Shown here piece after piece: positions 1-5,628 of a stretch of 5,628 bases of DNA (position 1 is the first letter of the stretch; each line of letters opens with the position of its first letter). A model generated the notes under the pieces. It did not search any database. It had not been told where the DNA came from and was given only the letters and a program-made list of their open reading frames with translations. The translations under genes and the position numbers were made by a program. The stretch is from Clostridia bacterium (lineage in GTDB: Bacteria > Bacillota > Clostridia > Oscillospirales > CAG-272): NCBI GenBank assembly GCA_017518025.1, contig JAFWWR010000064.1, positions 1-5,628 on the forward strand. Direction: 5' to 3'.

Positions 1-2
1 AT

Positions 3-134
3 AAGTATAAGGATAACAGAAAAGAATATACACATGGTAAAGATAAGTATATTAAAGAAATAATAGCATTAGCCATGAAAGAAAAAATAAAATATAGATT
101 AGGTTATCTGAAAGAAGATTATATCAAAAGATAA
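3..134 (+). other. Unassigned open stretch, possible 3' end of a gene
   Basis: This frame is open from the window edge to a TAA at 132-134 and encodes about 43 lysine- and isoleucine-rich residues, including KEIIALAMKEKIKYR near the end. It has no start of its own, so if real it is the tail of a gene beginning outside the window. I do not recognise a family. Its last 12 codons overlap the RhuM-like reading at 98-271 in another frame, and only one of the two readings is likely to be meaningful there. It could be chance openness in AT-rich DNA, degraded gene sequence, or a separate fragment joined to the RhuM-like piece. Confidence 0.2.
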
Positions 135-271
135 CTGATTTTTTTGAAACAACAAGTATTGATTATGGTAAAGATTCTGAAGAAGCTTATACTTTCTTTA
201 AAATCGTTCAAAATAAATTGCATTATGCAATAACTGGCAATAAATGTTTGGAAGAAAATAATAAGAATTAA
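98..271 (+). pseudogene. RhuM-family C-terminal remnant
   Basis: The frame beginning at 98 reads IRLSERRLYQKITDFFET, then SIDYGKDSEEAYTFFKIVQ and NKLHYAITGN. From memory this matches the conserved C-terminal block of RhuM-family proteins, which typically read like SERxxYxKxxDxxxTSIDY followed by FFKxVQNKxHxAIxG. RhuM proteins are about 300 or more residues, named from a Salmonella pathogenicity island gene and common on bacterial mobile DNA; their biochemical role is not settled. Here an in-frame TAG at 95-97 blocks the upstream part, and none of the N-terminal domain is present. After ITGN the expected TAAEII-like continuation is replaced by an unrelated tail ending at TAA 269-271. I read it as a both-ends-truncated pseudogene. 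Sequencing or assembly error in low-coverage DNA is an alternative. The family call is by recognition only. Confidence 0.6.
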
Positions 272-277
272 AGGTGA
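270..277 (+). promoter_or_regulatory. Ribosome binding site of the small AT-rich gene
   Basis: AAAGGTGA lies 5 bases upstream of the ATG at 283. This favours that ATG over the in-frame GTG at 274, which falls inside the site itself. The site starts within the stop codon of the RhuM-like remnant. Confidence 0.55.
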
Positions 278-282
278 TAGTG

Positions 283-525
283 ATGAAAAATGAGCAAGAT
301 AAAATAATTAAAGCAAGGGAATTTTGTCAAAAAGTTAAAGAACTTGCAAATGAATATGGTTTATCTTTCTTTGTTGTTACAGAGGGTGCAAGCGCAATAA
401 GCAATAATGGGTGTGAAGCTGTAAAAAATGCTAGAGATGACCATATAAAATGGGAATTAGAGAATGGTAGTGATCCTTATGAAGATTGGGGTAAGGATAA
501 AGTAGTTGATCCAAATGAACGATAA
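283..525 (+). CDS. Small conserved protein of unknown function (FFVVTEGASA motif)
   Basis: An 80-residue soluble protein without a signal peptide or membrane segment. The first 27 or so residues (MKNEQDKIIKAREFCQKVKE and on) look helical and charged. A hydrophobic strand follows with the motif LSFFVVTEGASAISNNGCEA, then AVKNARDDHIKWELENG and an acidic DPYEDW end. This pattern resembles short uncharacterised proteins I have seen in low-GC Firmicutes and their mobile elements; no function is known to me. The ATG at 283 is chosen because AAAGGTGA sits 5 bases upstream; GTG 274 is the alternative. Relatives as I recall them end soon after the DPxEDW segment, so the last ten residues (KDKVVDPNER) may be read-through across the junction with the GC-rich DNA. 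The stop at 523-525 overlaps the first 11 bases of rbgA. Codon use is AT-rich, unlike every gene downstream. Confidence 0.65.
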   Translation: MKNEQDKIIKAREFCQKVKELANEYGLSFFVVTEGASAISNNGCEAVKNARDDHIKWELENGSDPYEDWGKDKVVDPNER

Positions 526-1414
526 TCTGACGAACATAAACTGGTTCCCCGGGCACATGGCCAAGACCCGGCGGCTCATATCGGAGAACATCGGCTCCGT
601 GGACGTGGTGTTCGAGCTTCTGGACGCCAGGATCCCCTACAGCTCGAAAAATCCGGAGATCGCCGCGCTGACGAAGACGCGCCCCACCCTCACTTTGCTC
701 AACAAATCGTCTCTCGCCGATCGAGAGGTAACAAAAAGGTGGATCGCGCGATACTCCGCCGAGGGGCGGGAGGCCATGGCGGTGGACTGCATCACCGGAG
801 AGAATCTCCCGAAGATCGGCGACGCGTGCCGACGTATTCTGAGAGAAAAACTCGAAAAGTTCAGCGAAAAAGGAATGGGCGGACGGAAGATCCGGGCTAT
901 GATCCTCGGCATCCCCAACGTGGGCAAATCCTCCCTCGTGAACCGGCTCAGCGGAGCAAAAAAGGCAAAAGTCGAAAACCGCCCCGGCGTCACCATGACA
1001 AAGCAGTGGGTCACCACGACCCAGGGGATCGAGCTCCTCGATATGCCCGGCGTTCTGTGGCCCAAATTCGACGACCCCGAGACCGGAAAGAAGCTGGCGG
1101 AGACCGGCGCCATCAAGGATACGATCCTCGATACGGAATCTCTCGGCGCCGATTTGTGCCGCCGGCTGGTCCGCGTGGCGCCCGATCTGTTCTGCGCGCG
1201 CTACAAGCTCGACCGCGCCGCCGCGGAGGAGGCGGAGCCATGGGCTCTGCTTGAGGCGGTGGCGAAAAAGAGGGGATTCCTCGTCTCCGGCGGCGAGCTC
1301 GACACCGAGCGCGCGGCGAACATGGTACTGGACGAGTTCCGGAACCAGAAGATCGGCGCCATCTCGCTGGAGATACCGGAGGACTTTCCCACCGACGGAG
1401 GGCAAGATGCTTGA
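515..1414 (+). CDS. rbgA: Ribosome biogenesis GTPase RbgA (YlqF)
   Basis: A circularly permuted GTPase that in Bacillus subtilis acts in late 50S subunit assembly and is stimulated by the ribosome. From the ATG at 515 it has 299 residues, against 282 in B. subtilis. The signature WFPGHMAKTRR is at 10-20; H14 corresponds to the catalytic His9 of B. subtilis RbgA. The G4-position motif comes first (NKSS, 63-66), then the P-loop GIPNVGKSS (132-140, K138), G2 threonine T160 in RPGVT, and G3 DMPG (176-179) followed by VLWPKF. The C-terminal third, from about 195, matches the helical RNA-binding domain and contains GFLVSGGELD. G4 is unusual: canonical NKxD has an aspartate where S66 stands. The start is ambiguous. 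ATG 515 puts WFPGHM near the N-terminus as in the family but has no good ribosome site; in-frame TTG 506 has AAGGA 8 bases upstream, though that site lies in AT-rich DNA that may be foreign. rnhB overlaps its 3' end. Confidence 0.95.
   Translation: MNDNLTNINWFPGHMAKTRRLISENIGSVDVVFELLDARIPYSSKNPEIAALTKTRPTLTLLNKSSLADREVTKRWIARYSAEGREAMAVDCITGENLPKIGDACRRILREKLEKFSEKGMGGRKIRAMILGIPNVGKSSLVNRLSGAKKAKVENRPGVTMTKQWVTTTQGIELLDMPGVLWPKFDDPETGKKLAETGAIKDTILDTESLGADLCRRLVRVAPDLFCARYKLDRAAAEEAEPWALLEAVAKKRGFLVSGGELDTERAANMVLDEFRNQKIGAISLEIPEDFPTDGGQDA
1397..1402 (+). promoter_or_regulatory. Ribosome binding site of rnhB
   Basis: GGAGGG lies 4 bases upstream of the ATG at 1407, inside the last codons of rbgA. 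It fixes the rnhB start here, although the same frame stays open further upstream with arginine- and serine-rich shadow translation unlike RNase HII. Confidence 0.7.
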
Positions 1415-2063
1415 CCTGGATTTTGACAGAAGATACGCCGAAAAATACGGCGTGATCTGCGGCCTCGACGAGGCGGGGCGCGGCCCTCTGGCCGGTCCCG
1501 TGGCGGCGGGGGCGTGTATCCTCGCGCCCGGCGCGGTGATCGAGGGACTGGACGACTCGAAGAAGCTCTCCGAGAAAAAGCGGGACGAGCTTTACGACAG
1601 GATCACCTCATCCGCTCTCGCGTGGGCGGTGGGCCTCGCGTCGGAGCGGGAGATCGACGAGATAAACATTTTGAACGCTTCCCTTCTCGCCATGAGGCGG
1701 GCGGTGGAAGCGCTGCCGGTCCGTCCCGATTTCCTTCTCATCGACGGCAATCAGAAAAGGGGATTCGACCTGCCCTGCGAGGCGGTGGTCAAGGGCGACG
1801 GCAAGTCCCAGTCCATCGCGGCGGCGTCCGTTCTCGCCAAGGTGACGAGAGACCGGCTGTGCGCCGATCTCGACCGGGAGTACCCGCAGTACGGCTTCGC
1901 CCGCCACAAGGGGTACCCCACCAAGGATCACATGCTGGCTGTGTACGTGTGGGGTCCGTCCCCGGTGCACAGAAAATCGTTCCTCGGCTTTCTCGACCGC
2001 GACGGCGACAAACTACGCGCAGCGGCCATTGAGGCGGGTCTGCCTCTGCCGGACGGTGAATAA
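1407..2063 (+). CDS. rnhB: Ribonuclease HII
   Basis: An endonuclease that cuts the RNA strand of RNA-DNA hybrids and nicks 5' of single ribonucleotides embedded in DNA, starting ribonucleotide excision repair; cytoplasmic. The 218-residue length is normal. Motifs in order: GLDEAGRGPLAGPV (19-32), with metal ligands D21 and E22 and the GRG loop (24-26) that senses the ribose 2'-OH; DDSKKLSEKKR (49-59); EINILNASLLAMRRAV (85-100); LIDGN (111-115, D113); VVKGDGKSQSIAAASVLAKV (127-146) followed by TRD with the fourth acidic ligand D149; and YGFARHKGYPTKDH (162-175). All four catalytic acidic residues are present, so it should be active. The start at 1407 has a strong GGAGGG site and puts DEAGRG about 20 residues in, as in relatives. 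It overlaps rbgA by 8 bases, which suggests translational coupling, and follows it as in many Firmicutes. Confidence 0.96.
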   Translation: MLDLDFDRRYAEKYGVICGLDEAGRGPLAGPVAAGACILAPGAVIEGLDDSKKLSEKKRDELYDRITSSALAWAVGLASEREIDEINILNASLLAMRRAVEALPVRPDFLLIDGNQKRGFDLPCEAVVKGDGKSQSIAAASVLAKVTRDRLCADLDREYPQYGFARHKGYPTKDHMLAVYVWGPSPVHRKSFLGFLDRDGDKLRAAAIEAGLPLPDGE

Positions 2064-2064
2064 A

Positions 2065-2457
2065 ATGAACAAACGGGATTACGGCAAGGTCGGCGAGACC
2101 ACCGCGGGGGAATTTCTCAAAGCCCGCGGTTTTGAGATCATCGGCCGCAACGTGTACGTGGGACGGTGCGAGATAGACATCATCGCCGCGGGCAACGGAC
2201 TCATCCTCTTCGTGGAGGTCAAGACCCGGCGGCAGGAGCCCGGCGGACAGTCGATCTACGGCAGGCCGGGATCGGCGCTGACGAAGACCAAAAGAGAGAA
2301 TCTCATCGCCGCGGCGACGGGGTACATCCACGAGCACCCGGAGATCGCGGGCGAGCTCCAGCCGCGGATCGACCTCATCGAGGTCTACGCGGACCCGCGC
2401 TCGAAGGAATACGGCGTCCTCGACGTGGTGCACATACCGAACGCCGTCCACAAATAA
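2065..2457 (+). CDS. yraN: YraN / UPF0102 family nuclease-fold protein
   Basis: A 130-residue protein of the UPF0102 (YraN) family, which has a restriction-endonuclease-like fold related to Holliday junction resolvases. Its cellular substrate is not firmly established. The N-terminal helix has GKVGETTAGEFLKARGF (7-23), with candidate catalytic acids E11 and E16. The core then reads CEIDII (35-40, E36 and D38) and LILFVEVKTR (46-55, E51 and K53), the PD-(D/E)XK-type pattern seen across the family. The segment KTKRENLIAAATGYI (74-88) matches the conserved second half. The ATG at 2065 lies one base after the rnhB stop, with a weak GGTGA at 2055-2059; the frame is open 12 codons further up, but that part overlaps rnhB and does not look like the family. 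The rnhB-yraN pairing is common in Firmicutes and supports the call. Confidence 0.93.
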   Translation: MNKRDYGKVGETTAGEFLKARGFEIIGRNVYVGRCEIDIIAAGNGLILFVEVKTRRQEPGGQSIYGRPGSALTKTKRENLIAAATGYIHEHPEIAGELQPRIDLIEVYADPRSKEYGVLDVVHIPNAVHK

Positions 2458-2472
2458 AAGAGAGGTGCCTGA

Positions 2473-3402
2473 ATGGACCTTTTCGACCTTCACTGCGACA
2501 CGCCTCTTGAGCTTTTGAGGGGAGACAACGATTTTTCATCCGGCCGGTGCCATATCACCCGCGACAAGCTGGCGCGGGTGGAGAAATACGGACAGCTCGC
2601 GGCGTTCTGCGTACCGCAGAACATGAGCGACGGCGACGGATACCGGTACTTCTTTGAGGTGGCGGAAAACTTCCGCCGCGCCGCGGGGGAATGCGGTTTT
2701 GACCTCTTTCCCGACGGCGGGATCGGAGAAAAGCAGTTCATCCTCACCGTGGAGGACCTGCGGATCATCGAAAACGATCTGTCCCGGATCGGCGGGCTTT
2801 ACCGCGCCTGCGTGCGGCTGGTGACTCCCCTTTGGGGCGGCGAGACGCAGATCGGCGGCTCCCACGAATCGGACGTTGGCCTGACGGACTTCGGCCGCGA
2901 GGCGGTCCGCGAGGCGATCCGTCTCGGCATGGTGCCGGACGTGTCTCACGCGTCGCCCCGGTCGGCGGACGATATCCTCTCCCTCGCCGCGGAAGCGGGA
3001 GTCCCGGCGGTGGCGTCGCACTCGAACTCCCGGGAGATCTGCGATCACACGCGGAATCTCACCGACGCTCAGGCGAGGGCCGTGGCGGCCTCCGGCGGGA
3101 TCGTCGGGGTGTCGCTCTATCCGCCTCATCTGGTCGCCGATCCGTCTGCGGGATGCACGTCGGAGGACGTGTGCCGCCACATCATGCACTATATCGACGT
3201 CATCGGAGAAGGCGGCGTGTGCCTCGGGTGCGACTTCGACGGCATCGGCACGACTCCGTCGGATCTGCCGGACGTTTCTGCTCTGCCGCGGCTCCGCGAC
3301 GCGCTTCTCAGTCACGGACTGACCGAAAAAACGGTACAAAAAATATTCTACGAAAACGCGGCGGGATTTTTCACCTCCCGTCTTGCCCCGGAAAGGAAAT
3401 AG
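2473..3402 (+). CDS. Membrane dipeptidase family peptidase (M19)
   Basis: A zinc dipeptidase of the renal dipeptidase family (M19), predicted to hydrolyse dipeptides; the natural substrate cannot be read from the sequence. The 309-residue length is usual for bacterial members. LFDLHCDTP (3-11) carries the HxD pair H7 and D9. E94 in LTVED is the likely bridging metal ligand, in a VED context instead of the IEGG of the mammalian enzyme, as in clostridial relatives I recall. GLTDFGREAVREAIRLGM (136-153) leads to DVSH with H159. ASHSNSR (181-187) gives H183 and a substrate-binding arginine, and GCDFDGIG (252-259) carries the late conserved aspartate D255. No signal peptide or lipobox is visible, so it is probably cytoplasmic despite the family name. 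AGAGAGGTG at 2459-2467 lies 5 bases before the ATG. It follows yraN after 15 bases and is not a usual member of the rbgA-rnhB-yraN cluster. Confidence 0.92.
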   Translation: MDLFDLHCDTPLELLRGDNDFSSGRCHITRDKLARVEKYGQLAAFCVPQNMSDGDGYRYFFEVAENFRRAAGECGFDLFPDGGIGEKQFILTVEDLRIIENDLSRIGGLYRACVRLVTPLWGGETQIGGSHESDVGLTDFGREAVREAIRLGMVPDVSHASPRSADDILSLAAEAGVPAVASHSNSREICDHTRNLTDAQARAVAASGGIVGVSLYPPHLVADPSAGCTSEDVCRHIMHYIDVIGEGGVCLGCDFDGIGTTPSDLPDVSALPRLRDALLSHGLTEKTVQKIFYENAAGFFTSRLAPERK

Positions 3403-3405
3403 AAC

Positions 3406-4881
3406 ATGAAATACGTAAGCACGAGAGATAAAAACGCCCGCGGAGTGTCCTCCGCCGAGGCCATAAAGACGGGACTCGCCCCGGACGGCGGTCTTTTCAT
3501 GCCGGAGTCGATTCCGTCGCTGACGGAGGATGACTTCCGCTCCCTCGCCGTCCTGGATTACCCCGGAAGAGCCGCCTTTATCCTCTCTCTTTTCCTCGAC
3601 GATTACGGGATCGGGCGGCTCGACGGCTACGCCCGCGAATCATACCGTGAGGAGCGGTTCCCAGGAGGCGCGGCGCCGCTCAGAAAAGTGAGCGACGGTC
3701 TCTTCTCTCTCGAGCTGTGGCACGGGCCCACCTGCGCGTTCAAGGACATGGCTCTGCAGATAATGCCGCGCCTTCTGTCCGGCGCGCTGACCATGACCGG
3801 AGAACGCCGGACGGCGCATATCCTCGTCGCCACCTCCGGCGACACCGGCAAGGCGGCGCTTGAGGGCTACCGTGACGTCCCCGGCGTGAAGATCACGGTC
3901 TTCTACCCCCGGGACGGCGTCAGCCGGATGCAGAAGATGCAGATGACTACCCAAGAGGGCGGCAACGTGAACGTCACCGCTGTCGAGGGCAACTTCGACG
4001 ACGCCCAGACCGGCGTGAAGCGAATTTTCTCCGACGGAGCGATGCGCGAGCGGGCGGATAGGGACGGGACGTTCTTCTCCAGCGCCAACTCCATCAACTG
4101 GGGCCGACTCGCCCCGCAGATCGTGTACTACGTGTCGGCGTACTGCGACCTTATGAACGGGGGAGCGATCAAATACGGCGACACTGTGAACTACGTGGTG
4201 CCGACGGGCAATTTCGGCAACATCTTCGCCGCGTTCATAGCGAAGAAGATGGGACTCCCCGTGGGACGGCTGATCTGTGCCTCCAACTCCAACCGGGTGC
4301 TTACCGATTTCATCGAAACCGGCGTCTACGACAGAAACAGGGAGTTTTTCAAAACCATTTCTCCCTCCATGGATATACTGATATCGAGCAATCTGGAACG
4401 GCTGATCTTCTCGGTGGCGGGAGCGGAGACCACCGCCTCGCTGATGGACGAGCTGGGCCGCACCGGCAGGTACAAGGTGCCGGCGGACGTGCTCGCCGCC
4501 GTGCGTGAGACCTTCTCCGGCTACTCCGCCGACGAGAACGAGACCAGGGACGAGATAGGAAAGCTGTTCCGGGAGGACGGCTATCTTGTAGACCCCCACA
4601 CCGCCGTGGGCTTCCGCTGCGCGGAGAAATACTTCGCCGACACCGGCGACGGGACCGTCACCGTGGTGGCGTCCACCGCCAGCCCCTACAAGTTCCCCGC
4701 CGACGTTTGCGCGGCGCTGGGCGACCCGGTGGGAAGCGACGATCCGGCGGAGGCGCTGAACGCCCTCTCCGCCGCGACCGGCACGGATATTCCCGCGCCT
4801 CTCGCCCGGGTGCTGACTCTGCCTGTGAGATTCACCGGATCCGTCAGTCCCGACAAAATGGAGGACGCGATCTTTGGCTGA
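3406..4881 (+). CDS. thrC: Threonine synthase (long form)
   Basis: A pyridoxal-phosphate enzyme of fold type II that converts O-phospho-L-homoserine to threonine and phosphate, the last step of threonine biosynthesis; cytoplasmic. The 491-residue length fits the long bacterial and yeast form, not the shorter form of about 350 residues. Its N-terminal domain shows YVSTRDKNARGVSSAEAI (3-20) and GLAPDGGLFMPE (23-34). The cofactor lysine is K113 in GPTCAFKDMALQ (107-118). SGDTGKAA (144-151) and PTGNFGN (266-272) are the expected phosphate- and PLP-binding loops; ANSINWGRLAPQIVYY (227-242) and SPSMDILISSNLERL (319-333) are typical of this class. No catalytic residue appears lost. The start has AAAGGA at 3392-3397, 8 bases upstream, and lies 3 bases after the preceding dipeptidase stop, so the two are co-transcribed. 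No other threonine-pathway gene (hom, thrB) is in the window. Confidence 0.96.
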   Translation: MKYVSTRDKNARGVSSAEAIKTGLAPDGGLFMPESIPSLTEDDFRSLAVLDYPGRAAFILSLFLDDYGIGRLDGYARESYREERFPGGAAPLRKVSDGLFSLELWHGPTCAFKDMALQIMPRLLSGALTMTGERRTAHILVATSGDTGKAALEGYRDVPGVKITVFYPRDGVSRMQKMQMTTQEGGNVNVTAVEGNFDDAQTGVKRIFSDGAMRERADRDGTFFSSANSINWGRLAPQIVYYVSAYCDLMNGGAIKYGDTVNYVVPTGNFGNIFAAFIAKKMGLPVGRLICASNSNRVLTDFIETGVYDRNREFFKTISPSMDILISSNLERLIFSVAGAETTASLMDELGRTGRYKVPADVLAAVRETFSGYSADENETRDEIGKLFREDGYLVDPHTAVGFRCAEKYFADTGDGTVTVVASTASPYKFPADVCAALGDPVGSDDPAEALNALSAATGTDIPAPLARVLTLPVRFTGSVSPDKMEDAIFG

Positions 4882-4900
4882 CGCCTGAAAGGAGACGGAG

Positions 4901-5628
4901 ATGGCTCTGTTCGCCATAGCAGACCTGCATCTGTCGACGCCAGTCGAAAAGCCCATGGACGTTTTCGGCAGCAGGTGGGCAGGTCACGCTGAAAAACTTG
5001 AGAAAAACTGGCGCGCCGCCGTCTCTGACGGCGACACCGTGGTGATACCCGGAGACGTGTCCTGGGCCATGCGGCTCGACGAGGCGGCGCCGGACTTCAG
5101 ATTCATCGATTCCCTGCCCGGCACGAAGATCGTCGGCAAGGGGAACCACGATCTGTGGTGGACCACCGTGTCGAAAATGGAGGACATGCTCGTAAGCGAG
5201 GGGATCTCGTCGGTGAAGTTCCTCCACAACAACGCGTACCTTGTCGACGGGAAGATCATCGTCGGCACCCGGGGCTGGTTCCCGGACCAGAAGTCACAGA
5301 ACGTGAAGACCGCCGGCGACGCCGATTTTGAGAAGATCTCGAAGCGCGAGGCGGCGCGACTGAGGCAGAGTCTCGACGCCGGAGTCGCCCTGCGGGACGC
5401 CGAAGGCGCGCCGGAAGCGGAAATACTGGTTTTCTTCCACTTCCCTCCCGCCTTCGCAGATTTCGAATCGCGGGAACTGCTGGACACGATGAGGGAATAC
5501 GGCGTGAAAAGATGCTTCTACGGCCACGTTCACAACGTCTACGACGTGCCGAGGACCGACGAGCGCGATTCTCTGCGCCTCTCGATCGTCTCGGCGGATT
5601 ATCTGAATTTCATCCCGCTTCTCATCGG
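4901..5628 (+). CDS. Calcineurin-type metallophosphoesterase (3' end cut off)
   Basis: The reading frame runs off the window with no stop; 242 residues are visible. It is a two-metal phosphohydrolase of the calcineurin-like superfamily, closest by eye to the predicted phosphohydrolases often filed under COG1768 in Clostridia (that assignment is from memory). The substrate is unknown. Metal motifs are complete and in order: DLH (8-10, D8 and H10), PGDVSWAM (50-57, D52), GKGNHDLWW (79-87, N82 and H83), FFHFPP (178-183, H180) and YGHVH (207-211, H209 and H211). Subfamily features include KPMDVFGSRW (17-26), FLHNNAYLV (107-115) and SADYLNFIP (231-239). The last normally lies close to the C-terminus, so probably only a few residues are missing. 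It has no signal peptide. AAAGGAG at 4888-4894 lies 6 bases before the ATG, and the gap from thrC is 19 bases, so it joins the same operon. Confidence 0.92.
   Translation, partial: MALFAIADLHLSTPVEKPMDVFGSRWAGHAEKLEKNWRAAVSDGDTVVIPGDVSWAMRLDEAAPDFRFIDSLPGTKIVGKGNHDLWWTTVSKMEDMLVSEGISSVKFLHNNAYLVDGKIIVGTRGWFPDQKSQNVKTAGDADFEKISKREAARLRQSLDAGVALRDAEGAPEAEILVFFHFPPAFADFESRELLDTMREYGVKRCFYGHVHNVYDVPRTDERDSLRLSIVSADYLNFIPLLI

Noticed and set aside
217..231. Palindrome ATTGCAT-T-ATGCAAT as an operator or recombination site
   Set aside because: It coincides with the codons for the conserved LHYAI segment of the RhuM-like remnant, which explains it. No partner copy or promoter was seen nearby.
1..282. 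Integrase, transposase, terminal repeats or attachment site marking an inserted element
   Set aside because: No such gene or repeat pair could be read. The AT-rich part is cut by the window edge, so its left boundary cannot be examined.
431..1405. Minus-strand open frame (324 codons) antisense to rbgA
   Set aside because: It reads across the compositional junction and mirrors rbgA codons. There is no family-like motif or ribosome site, and the plus strand encodes RbgA with all signature motifs.
1251..1406. Upstream extension of rnhB as a longer N-terminus
   Set aside because: The extension overlaps rbgA out of frame and is Arg/Ser/Trp-rich, unlike RNase HII. GGAGGG before ATG 1407 fixes the start.
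2536..3339. Minus-strand open frame (267 codons) antisense to the dipeptidase
   Set aside because: Low-complexity Arg/Val/His-rich translation typical of GC-rich shadow frames; the sense frame has the complete M19 motif set.
3640..4956. Long minus-strand open frame (438 codons) antisense to thrC
   Set aside because: Its translation is rich in Arg, His, Gly and Val with no recognisable motif, as expected from the reverse of GC-rich codons. The plus strand here is an unmistakable threonine synthase.
515..5628. A new defence or other accessory system hidden in the GC-rich genes
   Set aside because: All six genes fall into known housekeeping or metabolic enzyme families with intact or nearly intact motifs, and no gap is long enough to hide another gene.

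Overview
The window holds two unlike kinds of DNA joined within a few tens of bases. Positions 1 to about 505 are strongly AT-rich (roughly 25-30% GC by eye) and hold gene debris plus one short intact gene. Positions from about 515 to the end are GC-rich (roughly 60-65% GC) and form a tightly packed run of six plus-strand genes. The gene set and order (rbgA/ylqF, rnhB, yraN) and the protein sequences point to a Firmicutes host, most likely an uncultured high-GC Clostridia lineage. The left end looks like DNA from a low-GC Firmicutes genome or mobile element.

AT-rich end (1-525): an unassigned open stretch (3-134) overlaps in another frame a remnant resembling the C-terminal part of RhuM-family proteins (98-271). 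A small intact gene of 80 codons (283-525) follows, belonging to a conserved family of unknown function that contains an FFVVTEGASA-type motif. Its stop codon lies 11 bases inside the first GC-rich gene, so the compositional breakpoint falls at or inside its 3' end.

GC-rich operon (515-5628): rbgA (50S ribosome assembly GTPase), rnhB (ribonuclease HII), yraN (UPF0102 nuclease-fold protein), an M19 membrane-dipeptidase-family peptidase, thrC (long-form threonine synthase), and a calcineurin-type metallophosphoesterase cut off by the window end just before its expected C-terminus. Junctions run from an 8-base overlap to a 19-base gap, most genes have a recognisable Shine-Dalgarno sequence, and no terminator-like hairpin was seen between genes. 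One transcript is therefore likely. The first three genes serve ribosome maturation and nucleic-acid upkeep; the next two serve peptide and amino-acid metabolism. Nothing shows that the six form one pathway.

I see no CRISPR array, tRNA, rRNA, complete mobile element or new multi-gene system. The points most worth checking are the compositional junction exactly at the rbgA start (real insertion or assembly chimera) and the missing aspartate in the RbgA G4 motif.
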